From contig CAMJXZ010000132.1 of the NCBI GenBank assembly GCA_946409855.1, forward strand, positions 1 to 8,510: 8,510 nucleotides of DNA. The letters run 5' to 3'. How positions within the stretch are numbered: position 1 is the stretch's first letter; every line of letters starts with the position of its first letter. Positions 1 to 6,160 of this stretch are shown here, piece after piece. Both the position numbers and the translations under genes were made by a program. Under the pieces are notes generated by a model. That model saw only the letters and a program-made list of their open reading frames with translations. It was not told the origin of the DNA and made no database searches. The DNA is from an uncultured Clostridia bacterium (GTDB taxonomy: Bacteria; Bacillota; Clostridia; Christensenellales; Aristaeellaceae).

Positions 1-17
1 CGCATGAGCGGTGGTGT

Positions 18-50
18 GGGAGGACGGGGGTTAGCCACCCCCTCCTACCC
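18..50. other. GC-rich hairpin of unknown role
   Basis: A five-base G run (26-30) pairs with a five-base C run (38-42) across the seven-base loop TTAGCCA. The stem extends as AGGA (21-24) with TCCT (43-46), with one bulged C, and then GGG with CCC. It lies about 90 bases past the stop of the small minus-strand gene, but no T run follows on either strand, so it is a poor intrinsic terminator. It could be a factor-dependent stop, an RNA-stabilising 3' structure or part of an intergenic repeat. I see no gene in bases 1-139. Confidence 0.4.
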
Positions 51-139
51 GATTGGATGGCTGGTCTCACGGTACCTGCCGGAGATTTGCGGCAGCGTCC
101 TTCAGCTGCTTTGGACCGCTGTCCGCCGGATCGGGAGCA

Positions 140-358
140 TTATGCCTCGAGATTGGCCGCGAGCAATTCCGCCTCGAGGGCTTTGGCCTGCTCCTCGCTC
201 ATGCCCGTGCCCGGGAGCGAGGCAAGCTTCCTTGCGCTCCAGCCGCTGACGATCATGATCCGCGGATCCTTCAGGTCCATGCCGTACTTCTTGCAGATTT
301 CGACGGCTTCCGGGCTTTTGGAAAGTTCCTTGACTGAACTGTCAAATGTCATCGCCAT
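140..358 (-). CDS. Small single-module helical protein (72 aa), function unknown
   Basis: The 72-residue product contains FDSSVKELSKSPEAVEICKKYG near its start and ends with MSEEQAKALEAELLA. The pattern is 'x-x-V-x-E-L-x-x-x-P-x-A-x-x-x-x-x-K-Y', then a small hydrophobic centre, then a helix beginning Ser-Glu-Glu-Gln. It resembles, from memory, a short helical module attached to the C-terminus of some clostridial esterases and hydrolases, and more loosely the start of DUF1858. Here it stands alone, with no enzyme fused and no signal peptide. The start at 358 is chosen because AGGAGG lies six bases upstream; ATG codons at 364 and 352 are too close or too far. A good promoter lies just upstream, so it is probably transcribed separately from the Xre-like gene before it. 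Function is not assigned; it may bind a partner protein. Confidence 0.8.
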   Translation of the reverse strand: MAMTFDSSVKELSKSPEAVEICKKYGMDLKDPRIMIVSGWSARKLASLPGTGMSEEQAKALEAELLAANLEA

Positions 359-404
359 AATCATCCTCCTCAAATATCTGGACTGGGTACAATTCCACGC
401 ATCC

Positions 405-433
405 ATCATAGCATCATGCCGGCGGAAATTCAA
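405..433 (-). promoter_or_regulatory. Sigma-A-type promoter of the 72-aa gene
   Basis: On the minus strand TTGAAT (428-433) and TATGAT (405-410) are separated by exactly 17 bases. The predicted transcription start near 398 gives a leader of about 40 bases ending in the AGGAGG site of the small gene. This supports an independent transcript. Confidence 0.65.
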
Positions 434-484
434 TGTACAATCACTGTGGAAATGTCGGTATTCCTTCAAATGTTCCGAAACTGG

Positions 485-574
485 CCGTTTGAGGACAAAC
501 GGACAAACTGTGACCGGCCGTCCGGCCCGCGGACGCATGGACAACGCGCCTCTCCACAGGCCGGTCCTCCGGCC
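485..574. other. Hairpin-rich non-coding gap between two minus-strand genes
   Basis: This gap separates the Xre-like membrane gene from the promoter of the small gene. It holds two perfect stem-loops with four-base loops. CCGTTTG (485-491) pairs with CAAACGG (496-502) around AGGA, and GGCCGG (559-564) pairs with CCGGCC (569-574) around TCCT. A weaker stem, GTCCG with CGGAC, lies at 520-534. The two tetraloops are complementary. No T run follows any stem on the minus strand, so a classical terminator for the upstream gene is not evident. No convincing coding sequence is seen. Confidence 0.4.
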
Positions 575-581
575 CGCCGGA

Positions 582-1373
582 TTATTTGCCTTCGTCCTGC
601 GGGGTGATGTCCGTCCGCAGGAGCCAGAAGTAGAAGCTGATCAGCAGCAGGTAGATTACCACGGAGTAGGAGAAGGTGAACCCAAGCAGCGGGCCGGAGG
701 CGACCTTCTCGATGGCAGGGGAAACGGCCTTCTCGCCGGCGGCGGGATCGGCCTTGGCGCCCGTGTCAGCCGGTTTGGCGCATTCCCTGGTTTCGGCCTT
801 CTCGCCGGCGGCCTTCTCCGCCTTTTCCTTGGTAAAGGACGCTTTCATGCTCATCACGCCGCCTACGATGCCCGTCAGCCCGTTCAGGATGGTGACCAGA
901 GGGTTATCGGCGCCGTCGCTGGCAGGGTTGAAGAGCCCCTGGATGTTGTTCAGGATGCCGGCGATCGGGCCGCCGCCGAGGGTCAGGTTTTTCATCAGGC
1001 TGCCGAGGACGGACATCAGAATGGGCTTATAATCCATTTCGCCTTTCAGCAGGACAAGCACGGCGTCGCGCGTTCCGGGATCCGCCTGCCGGTAGAGGTC
1101 CAGCAATTCGGCTGTATCCGCGGCCGGGGCCGCGGGCTGCGGGGCCGGCTCCTGCGCCGTTTCTTCGGCGGGAGGCGCCGCCGGCGCTTCGGGGGCGATG
1201 CCGAGGGCCGCCGTGATCGACTGCAGCTGCTCAGGCAGCAGCTGCGTCAGGCCGCGTTCCGCCTTGCTGATGTCCGCCGCGGTGATGCCGTCCAGCAGAT
1301 TTGCCAGAGCGTTCTGCGTCATGCCCGCGTCTGTCCTTGCCTTTTTGAGCCATGCTCCGATGTCTTCGCTCAT
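582..1373 (-). CDS. Xre-like HTH protein with amphipathic repeats and C-terminal membrane anchor
   Basis: The 263-residue protein has several parts. Residues 5-60 are an Xre/Cro-type helix-turn-helix (KKARTDAGMTQNALA, then ITAADISKAERG). Residues 61-87 are a Pro/Ala/Glu linker. Residues 88-112 are a helix (LLDLYRQADPGTRDAVLVLL). Residues 116-178 are hydrophobic, Gly-rich amphipathic segments. Residues 179-226 are a Lys/Ala/Glu-rich charged stretch with AAGEKA twice. Residues 232-252 are one membrane segment (FTFSYSVVIYLLLISFYFWLL), followed by an 11-residue polar tail. I infer a tail-anchored membrane protein with the HTH in the cytoplasm. The start is set by AAGGAGGA eight to nine bases upstream. 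It follows the TetR gene by 59 bases and probably shares its transcript. It is paralogous to the protein at 2632-3264. A DNA-binding role is not proven; the HTH may mediate protein contacts. Confidence 0.85.
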   Translation of the reverse strand: MSEDIGAWLKKARTDAGMTQNALANLLDGITAADISKAERGLTQLLPEQLQSITAALGIAPEAPAAPPAEETAQEPAPQPAAPAADTAELLDLYRQADPGTRDAVLVLLKGEMDYKPILMSVLGSLMKNLTLGGGPIAGILNNIQGLFNPASDGADNPLVTILNGLTGIVGGVMSMKASFTKEKAEKAAGEKAETRECAKPADTGAKADPAAGEKAVSPAIEKVASGPLLGFTFSYSVVIYLLLISFYFWLLRTDITPQDEGK

Positions 1374-1407
1374 TGTCTGTTCCTCCTTGTGTCTTGATAT
1401 CGCATAA

Positions 1408-1428
1408 CCCTCCCCTGCGCGGGGCGGG
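1408..1428. other. Short intercistronic hairpin
   Basis: CCCC (1412-1415) pairs with GGGG (1421-1424) around TGCGC, flanked by a T/C mismatch and CCC with GGG. It sits between the TetR stop and the ribosome-binding site of the Xre-like membrane gene. On the minus strand it is followed only by TTAT, so complete termination is unlikely. It could stabilise the mRNA end or tune the ratio of the two products. Confidence 0.3.
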
Positions 1429-1432
1429 CTGA

Positions 1433-1984
1433 TCACGAGAGCACTTTCCTGGAAAGGGAATACATCATCCCGGACAGCTGCCGGCTGTCGATGGGGCAGT
1501 CCGCGCTGATCCATTCGCGCAGCATGCCCACCGTGCCGTTGGCGATATACAGCTGCTTGAAATGGTCGATCGTCCCGTCGTCCCCCTTCACGAAAGGGAT
1601 ATACCCTTCGCATAAAAACGCGACCAGCCGGGCCGCGAAATCGTCCCCCGCGGCCTTGCTGAAAAGGATGCGGATGGCTTTGCGGTGTTCCCTGACGGAA
1701 TCAAAGAAATCCGCCGTCATCGAAAGCAGTTTCTTCTGGTTATTGAGGTCCAGCACCTCGGGCGGCACCGGGATCATCCGGAAAAAATCCGTCTCGATTT
1801 CCTGCAGCAGGGCGGACGGATCCGTATAGTACTGGTAAAAGGTGGACCGGTGCACATCCGCCTTCCGGCACAGAGCCGTTACCGAAATACGGGCCAGCTC
1901 CGTATCTTCCAGCAGCTCCAGCAGGGCTTCCTTCAGCAGGCGCCGGGTCATCTGCACCCGCCGGCTCTCATGATGTTCTGACAC
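1433..1984 (-). CDS. TetR/AcrR-family transcriptional regulator, DhaS-like C-terminal domain
   Basis: The 183-residue protein is of usual length for the family. Residues 12-60 form the DNA-binding domain, with the recognition region ISVTALCRKADVHRSTFYQYY (33-53) typical of TetR proteins. The C-terminal half, with FCSK-like core helices and the segment YIANGTVGMLREWI near its end, matches the clostridial DhaS-like (TetR_C_8) type. The start codon is GTG, with AAGGAG five to six bases before it; this choice keeps the whole N-terminal helix. It is divergent from the hypothetical/Xre-like pair and first in its own arm. Autoregulation and control of both arms through palindromes in the shared gap is a reasonable inference. 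The ligand is unknown. No convincing minus-strand promoter was found for it. Confidence 0.9.
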   Translation of the reverse strand: MSEHHESRRVQMTRRLLKEALLELLEDTELARISVTALCRKADVHRSTFYQYYTDPSALLQEIETDFFRMIPVPPEVLDLNNQKKLLSMTADFFDSVREHRKAIRILFSKAAGDDFAARLVAFLCEGYIPFVKGDDGTIDHFKQLYIANGTVGMLREWISADCPIDSRQLSGMMYSLSRKVLS

Positions 1985-2040
1985 GGCTTCTCCTTTCTGG
2001 ACAAAAATGGCAAAAATGTCGTTTTAAGAACAACTATTCC

Positions 2041-2072
2041 TCAACTGTTTGTTGATTTCCCGACAAATTGTC
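2041..2072. promoter_or_regulatory. Two palindromes, candidate TetR operators
   Basis: TCAAC-tgttt-GTTGA (2041-2055) is a perfect five-base inverted repeat that overlaps the -35 box of the plus-strand promoter. GACAA-a-TTGTC (2062-2072) is a perfect 11-base palindrome lying between the -35 and -10 boxes. A further half-site pair, GACA and TGTC, flanks an imperfect direct repeat of CAAAAATG at 2000-2020. Occupation of the first two sites would block RNA polymerase, as for many TetR repressors. Assignment to the adjacent TetR gene is inference from position. Confidence 0.5.
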
Positions 2073-2080
2073 AGTATAAT
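2052..2080 (+). promoter_or_regulatory. Sigma-A-type promoter of the hypothetical/Xre-like operon
   Basis: TTGATT (2052-2057) and TATAAT (2075-2080) are separated by 17 bases in an AT-rich gap. The predicted start near 2087 leaves a leader of about 59 bases before the GTG at 2146. The palindromes around it indicate repression. Confidence 0.7.
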
Positions 2081-2145
2081 CATTTTATATCATAAATCGC
2101 GTCAAATGTCAAAGTGTAATCAGCGAAAAAAGGAGGAACGGCATC

Positions 2146-2583
2146 GTGGCAATCGGCTTTGTCAAACGGATCAGCCCTGAATATGTACTCAAGTGCGCGA
2201 TCGAAGATTTGCAGAAGGACGGCCTGGACGGGCTGAAACCGTACCTGACGCACAACGCGCTGGAAAAGATCGAAATGGTCCAGAACTTTTCCAACGGCAT
2301 CGGACTGCTGTCTGACCTGATGACGTTTTCCGTGGCGGGCACGCAGAAGTCCGGCGAGGATCAATCCGCGGCGATGCTGTACCTGCTTAAGCACATTTCC
2401 GAGATCGAGTGGCAGCTGCTGGATGTCCTGAAAGGCTCGGTAAGCGCGAAAGTGATCCTCGGCTTCAACTACAAGGAGAGCGTGGAAGGCAAAATGGAAC
2501 TGACCATGATCAAGCAGGAGAAGGAGTGGCGGATCGACACGCTGTCGATGCCCAGCTTCGACAAGCTCTCCCTGAAACTGTAA
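2146..2583 (+). CDS. Hypothetical protein, NTF2-like fold suspected (145 aa)
   Basis: The start codon is GTG, preceded by AAAAAAGGAGG at normal spacing; it is the first gene of the plus arm. Residues 8-45 (SPEYVLKCAIEDLQKDGLDGLKPYL at the core) form a helix that resembles the opening of DUF4878/DUF2939-type domains. Residues 98-135 look like paired beta strands ending in KEWRIDTL, the usual last strand of NTF2-like proteins. No signal peptide, lipobox or membrane segment is present, so unlike many relatives it should be cytoplasmic. It is followed 48 bases later by the soluble Xre-like gene and is probably co-transcribed with it. The family placement is by eye only. The coding sequence is confident, the function is not known. 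Confidence 0.8.
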   Translation: MAIGFVKRISPEYVLKCAIEDLQKDGLDGLKPYLTHNALEKIEMVQNFSNGIGLLSDLMTFSVAGTQKSGEDQSAAMLYLLKHISEIEWQLLDVLKGSVSAKVILGFNYKESVEGKMELTMIKQEKEWRIDTLSMPSFDKLSLKL

Positions 2584-2631
2584 TTCCATGGCGGAAAACT
2601 GAAAATATATATTGTGAAGGAGGAAACACAC

Positions 2632-3264
2632 ATGTCCCAGGAAGTCGGAGCAAAGATCAGGGAAGCGCGGCAGAAGGCCGGTCTGTCCCAGGCGGCGCTG
2701 GCCGCGAAAACCGAAGGAATCTCGGCGTCTGTCCTCGGTAAGGCGGAACGCGGCGAGAAAGAACTGAGCCCGGAACAGCTGCAGGCCCTGGCCGCCTCGC
2801 TGGAGGTTTCGGTGGAAACCCTGACGGGCGAGGCCGCGCCTTGCGAATGCGCCGCCGCGCCCGAAGCGGCGGAAGCGCCCTGCAAATGCGCCTCTTCCCC
2901 CGAAGCGGCGGAAGCGCCCGCTGAAATGACGGCGGACGAAAAGGAAGTGGTGGAGCTCTTCCAGGCCGCGGATGCTGACACCCAGAAGGCGGCGATCTCC
3001 GCCCTGAAGGAAGGGAAAGTGGAAGGCCCCGATCTGCTGCTCACGCTGTCAGTCCTGCTGAGCGGCGGCAAGGGATCCTCAGACGACGGTCAGAAGCTGA
3101 TGGGGGCCGTGCTGAAGTTGCTGGGCAGCCATGGCGGCGACGGCGCGATGAAGCTGGTGTCGGTTCTGACGAAGCTGCTGGGCGGCCAGGGCGGCGAAAG
3201 CGCCCAGAAGAACCCCCTGGACGATGTCCTCAAGATGGTCGGCGGCATCATCGGCAAAAAATAA
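2632..3264 (+). CDS. Soluble Xre-like HTH protein with duplicated CxC linker and amphipathic Gly-rich repeats
   Basis: The 210-residue protein begins with an Xre-type helix-turn-helix (residues 5-58: IREARQKAGLSQAALA, then ISASVLGKAERG). It has an Ala/Glu/Pro linker with two Cys-x-Cys motifs (C71/C73 and C84/C86), a helix at 104-127 (VVELFQAADADTQKAAISAL) and three amphipathic segments. These share the pattern KL-x-x-VLKLLG-x-x-GG (about 154-170 and 173-188), with a third at 194-208. The order of parts matches the minus-strand protein at 582-1373, and matched stretches such as KAERG and LSPEQLQ/LLPEQLQ indicate paralogy, but this copy has no membrane segment. The start ATG is eight bases after AAGGAGG; an upstream GTG at 2614 would place that site inside the gene. 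It is second in its operon and is followed by a strong terminator. Confidence 0.87.
   Translation: MSQEVGAKIREARQKAGLSQAALAAKTEGISASVLGKAERGEKELSPEQLQALAASLEVSVETLTGEAAPCECAAAPEAAEAPCKCASSPEAAEAPAEMTADEKEVVELFQAADADTQKAAISALKEGKVEGPDLLLTLSVLLSGGKGSSDDGQKLMGAVLKLLGSHGGDGAMKLVSVLTKLLGGQGGESAQKNPLDDVLKMVGGIIGKK
2839..2916 (+). repeat. 39-base tandem duplication encoding the CxC linker
   Basis: Two adjacent in-frame 39-base units (2839-2877 and 2878-2916) differ at six positions. Each encodes Pro-Cys-x-Cys-Ala followed by a Pro-Glu-Ala-Ala-Glu-Ala tail. The last 15 bases of each unit are identical, which points to a recent slippage or duplication event. The result is four cysteines in two CxC pairs 13 residues apart. 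Confidence 0.85.
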
Positions 3265-3302
3265 AAAAAGGCCCGGCCGTGCCCCGAGAGGGCGGCGCCG
3301 GG
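3263..3302 (-). terminator. Intrinsic terminator of the ABC1/UbiB-family kinase gene
   Basis: Read on the minus strand, CCCGGC (3302-3297) pairs with GCCGGG (3277-3272), with partial pairing inside, and is followed by CC and seven T residues (3269-3263). The T tract overlaps the stop codon of the convergent Xre-like gene. Confidence 0.65.
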
Positions 3303-3328
3303 AGATTCGGCCATCGCCGGAAATACCG

Positions 3329-3373
3329 CTGGCCCCGCTGGTTCTGATTCAGCGGGGCCAGTGTGTTTTTTTT
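3329..3373 (+). terminator. Strong intrinsic terminator of the Xre-like operon
   Basis: A perfect 11-base stem, CTGGCCCCGCT (3329-3339) with AGCGGGGCCAG (3351-3361), closes an 11-base loop. TGTG and eight T residues (3366-3373) follow. Confidence 0.9.
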
Positions 3374-3434
3374 ATTCCGCGGCACGGACCGGCGGGGGTC
3401 CCTGCCCGGGGCTCAGGCCCGGAGCCGGCCGCGT

Positions 3435-5150
3435 TTATTCATCCTTCTTCATTTTCCGGACAAGGTGGGCGCCGGCGTACACACAGACGAAATACCCGAC
3501 GACGCCGATGGTTCTCAGGGCGAGGGCGTCGAATGTCCCGCTGCCCTCAATGGGGGTGGCGGTACACAGCAGAGTGGACCCGATGAACAGCGCCACGACC
3601 AGGAAGGCTTCGATGATGTACCGGGTCAGGCGTTTGATATTTTTCAGGGCGTTGTCCTCGAAGGCGAAGTCCATCCGGACCTTGATCTGCCCTTTTTCCA
3701 GCATGTCCAGCGCTTCGGCGGTCTTGACGGAGGATTCCGAGAGACCCTGCGCCATCCGGATGAGTCCCATGGTGATCTCCGGGTTCATTTTCTCCGGGTC
3801 TTCCAGGTCCAGGTTAAAGGTTGCCCCGGTGTCCACCTTGGACATAAAGTAGTTGAGAATGTTTACGTCCGGGCTGAGGGTTTTCACCGTTCCTTCCGCC
3901 GCGACGATGCCGCGGGCCAGGTTGGTCAGGAAAGGATCGACCTTGTAGCTTTCCTCCTGAAGGCCGTTCAGGATGGAACTGACCAGGTCGCCCAGGTCAA
4001 AGTCGCCGAAGTCCGTCCCGGTAAACTGGCCGCACATGTCCTCGCACATGGTCAGCATCGCCCCGTGATCGATGTCCCCCTGGGGCTGCGCGATCTGCAT
4101 CACCGTCCGCTTCAGGCCGTAGGCGTCGTGCGTGATCACGCTCCGGACGATATCGATGAGGTTCTGCCGCTGCTTGGCGTTCAGGGTGCCCATCATGCCG
4201 AAGTCGATCCATTCGATGCTGTGCTCCGGCAGGGGGGTCAGCCGGTCTTCGTCCTCCTCCGGGGCGCTTTCTTCCTTATCGGCGGCGGGGGAGAAGTCTT
4301 TGATCAGCACGTTGCCGGAGTGGGGATCCGCATGGTAGAACCCGTCCGTGAGGACCTGGGAGGCAAAGTTGTCCGCCACCAGCGCGGCCAGGCGCTCCCG
4401 CTCCTGAGCGCTCAGGGTATCCAGGAAGGCGGTATCGCTGACCTCGGTGCCGGAAACGAAGCTCTCGGTGAGGACGGCTTCACAGGTGTGGCTGCGGTAG
4501 CATTTGGGGCTTTCCACCTGGGCCCGTTCGCTGTTGTTCTTCCAGAAACGGTCCAGGTTGTTGGCCTCGTTGGTCAGGTCCAGTTCCGTCTTGGAGGTCT
4601 TCTCCAGTTCCAGAATAAACCCTTTGATATCCATTCCGCCGACCTTGCCCTTGACGAATTTGTCCAGGATCTTTTCGATGAGGGCGAAATCCCTTGCCAC
4701 CGTATCCACGATGCCGGGACGGCGTACCTTGACGGCCACGACGGTCCCGTCGGGAAGCGCCGCCCGGTGCACCTGGGCGATGGAAGCGGAGCCCAGGGGC
4801 TTTTCGTCAAAGGAGGCAAAGAGCTCCTCCATGGGCTTGCCCAGATACTTTTCAATCTCGCCGCGGACCGTGGCGATATCCATGGGAGTCACCCGCGAGC
4901 GCAGGGACGCCAGGGCTTCGCAGTATTCGCGGGGCAGGTAATCGCCTTGCTGGGAAGCGATCTGGCCGATCTTGACAAAAGTGGGCCCCAGGTCCTGCAG
5001 GATCTGCACCGTGATTTCGGGCGTGATCCCGTCCTTGTAATCGTACTTCCGCAGGATCCCCAGAATCTCCCTGAGCCTTCCGTTGGTATCCGGTTCGGCT
5101 TTCTTGGCTTCTTTGCGCTGTTTGATCAGTGCGGTGACAAATCCTGACAT
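3435..5150 (-). CDS. ABC1/UbiB/AarF-family atypical kinase
   Basis: The 571-residue protein carries the family hallmarks in order: KxGQ (K60-Q63), the Ala-rich loop GSASIAQVH (120-128), the VAVK lysine (K141), an ELD...E element (189-195), the catalytic loop HADPHSGN (273-280) and DFG (316-318). Two membrane segments close the protein (about 511-531 and 545-564). Family members are membrane-associated ATP-binding proteins; the best known support ubiquinone synthesis. Many Clostridia lack ubiquinone, so a role in lipid or isoprenoid handling is possible but unproven, and no quinone gene is nearby. A stretch of about 23 extra residues, strongly acidic at 291-302, lies between the catalytic loop and DFG. 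The start is set by GGAGG eight bases upstream of the ATG. It faces the Xre-like operon and has its own terminator. Confidence 0.95.
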   Translation of the reverse strand: MSGFVTALIKQRKEAKKAEPDTNGRLREILGILRKYDYKDGITPEITVQILQDLGPTFVKIGQIASQQGDYLPREYCEALASLRSRVTPMDIATVRGEIEKYLGKPMEELFASFDEKPLGSASIAQVHRAALPDGTVVAVKVRRPGIVDTVARDFALIEKILDKFVKGKVGGMDIKGFILELEKTSKTELDLTNEANNLDRFWKNNSERAQVESPKCYRSHTCEAVLTESFVSGTEVSDTAFLDTLSAQERERLAALVADNFASQVLTDGFYHADPHSGNVLIKDFSPAADKEESAPEEDEDRLTPLPEHSIEWIDFGMMGTLNAKQRQNLIDIVRSVITHDAYGLKRTVMQIAQPQGDIDHGAMLTMCEDMCGQFTGTDFGDFDLGDLVSSILNGLQEESYKVDPFLTNLARGIVAAEGTVKTLSPDVNILNYFMSKVDTGATFNLDLEDPEKMNPEITMGLIRMAQGLSESSVKTAEALDMLEKGQIKVRMDFAFEDNALKNIKRLTRYIIEAFLVVALFIGSTLLCTATPIEGSGTFDALALRTIGVVGYFVCVYAGAHLVRKMKKDE

Positions 5151-5311
5151 ACTTTGGACCTCCGTTCTTTCGCTTCACTGGCAAGGGCGCACAGGATTCG
5201 GCGGTGCGGAAAACCGGACGCGCGGACTTTCCGGGATGCCGGGGACCTGCTTTCGGCGTTTTTGTTCTTCCTGAACAGGACGGTTTTCTTCCTGTTCTCC
5301 GATTGATCTAT

Positions 5312-5340
5312 ATTGTGCCACAAATCCGGCCGTTTTGCAA
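5312..5340 (-). promoter_or_regulatory. Possible promoter of the ABC1/UbiB-family kinase gene
   Basis: On the minus strand TTGCAA (5335-5340) and CACAAT (5312-5317) are 17 bases apart in the only AT-rich patch of this gap. The -10 box is a weak match. The predicted leader would be about 155 bases long, with no recognisable riboswitch in it. Confidence 0.35.
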
Positions 5341-5566
5341 TGAGAAAATTACGGGGCGCGGGGTTCCCGGAGCGGAATTGCCGGGCAAACCGGGCCGCGG
5401 CCGCGGAACGCCGCCGCCCGGCGGCTGATCCGCCGTGACGGACTGTCCGGAACGCTGATTCCGGGACGACGGGGACCCCGCCCCGGCTGCCGTCCGGAGG
5501 GAGGGAAGGACCTCCGAGCCGGGACACGCTTTTCACGAGGTGGAGAGAAACCTGATCAGGGCGGAT
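5341..5566. other. GC-rich intergenic gap with palindromes
   Basis: With the promoter patch, this makes about 415 bases (5151-5566) between the kinase gene and the acetyltransferase gene that I read as non-coding. It contains the stem CCGGAA (5447-5452) with TTCCGG (5459-5464) around CGCTGA, and the near-perfect palindrome GCCGCC-C-GGCGGC (5412-5424). The first could mark the 3' end of the acetyltransferase transcript, but it has no T run. No tRNA or known riboswitch was recognised. Confidence 0.4.
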
Positions 5567-6073
5567 TCATCCATCCAGATCAAAAAGGTACGAGACCATT
5601 TCATATGCCCGGCCGCCCCACGGGTGCGTGCCGGGGGAGCCGGCCTGCCCGCCCATTTTCTCATAGAATTTCCGGGCTTCTTCATTGTCCTTGAGGCACC
5701 AGACGATCATCCGCCGCCTGCCGGCTGCCCGGAATTGCTCCGCCGAATGCCGAAACAGCGCCCGGCCGACGCCGCTTTTTCTTTTTCCGTACCGGACGTA
5801 CAAAGCGACGATCTCACAGTCCGCCCCGCCGTTTCCGGTCCATTCGTCCCATGTGAAGCCCAGGATCTCCTGTCCGCAGGCGGCGACCGTGTACTGCCCG
5901 TACCGCCGCGCTTCCAGCCGGTACCGCTGTTCTGCGCTCATGGCGTCCAGAAAGGCGTCGTCGATGATGCCCCGGTAGGCTTTCTGCCAGTCCTCCACGA
6001 GGATTTCCGCGATCTGCCGGGCGTCCTCCGCCGCCGCTTTCCGGATGAGGATCTGTTCCTGATCGTTCTGCAT
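5567..6073 (-). CDS. GNAT-family N-acetyltransferase
   Basis: The 168-residue protein has the standard length and layout of an acetyl-CoA-dependent GNAT enzyme. The acetyl-CoA binding motif is in residues 86-107, with strand IVALYV then GKRKSGVGRALF (the R/Q-x-x-G-x-G/A site). The later motif DNEEARKFYEKMGG (129-142) is the usual alpha4/beta7 region. The start follows GGGAGG at six bases. It lies 87 bases after the PglD-like gene on the same strand, so an operon is likely. The acceptor substrate (amino group of a protein, sugar, antibiotic or small molecule) cannot be read from the sequence; pairing with a sugar acyltransferase hints at surface-sugar or nucleotide-sugar chemistry, but this is a guess. 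Confidence 0.92.
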   Translation of the reverse strand: MQNDQEQILIRKAAAEDARQIAEILVEDWQKAYRGIIDDAFLDAMSAEQRYRLEARRYGQYTVAACGQEILGFTWDEWTGNGGADCEIVALYVRYGKRKSGVGRALFRHSAEQFRAAGRRRMIVWCLKDNEEARKFYEKMGGQAGSPGTHPWGGRAYEMVSYLFDLDG

Positions 6074-6160
6074 CGCTTGCCTCCCGAAGCTGCCGGCCCG
6101 AAGGCCGCGGAATACGCCGCCTGCCCGGGCCGGGCGCGGCGCCGGCGGGGAGCGGATGCC

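Noticed and set aside
18..50. Hairpin as an intrinsic terminator of the small gene
   Set aside because: No T run follows on the minus strand and it is about 90 bases from the stop codon.
57..1397. Long plus-strand open frame of 446 codons
   Set aside because: It lies antisense to the small gene and the Xre-like membrane gene, has no ribosome-binding site and encodes low-complexity Arg/Gly-rich sequence typical of a shadow frame in GC-rich DNA.
1374..1613. N-terminal extension of the Xre-like membrane protein
   Set aside because: It would overlap the TetR gene and leave the strong AAGGAGGA site internal; the start at 1373 gives a complete HTH.
3363..5147. Plus-strand open frame of 594 codons
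   Set aside because: It is exactly antisense to the ABC1/UbiB-family kinase gene, whose motifs are unambiguous; the opposite frame stays open because of codon bias.
5151..5311. Riboswitch in the kinase leader
   Set aside because: No conserved core of a known riboswitch class was recognised and no terminator/antiterminator pair is visible.
5126..5536. Minus-strand 136-codon frame upstream of the kinase gene
   Set aside because: It overlaps the kinase start in another frame, spans the AT-rich promoter patch, has no good ribosome-binding site and encodes Arg/Ser/Pro-rich sequence.
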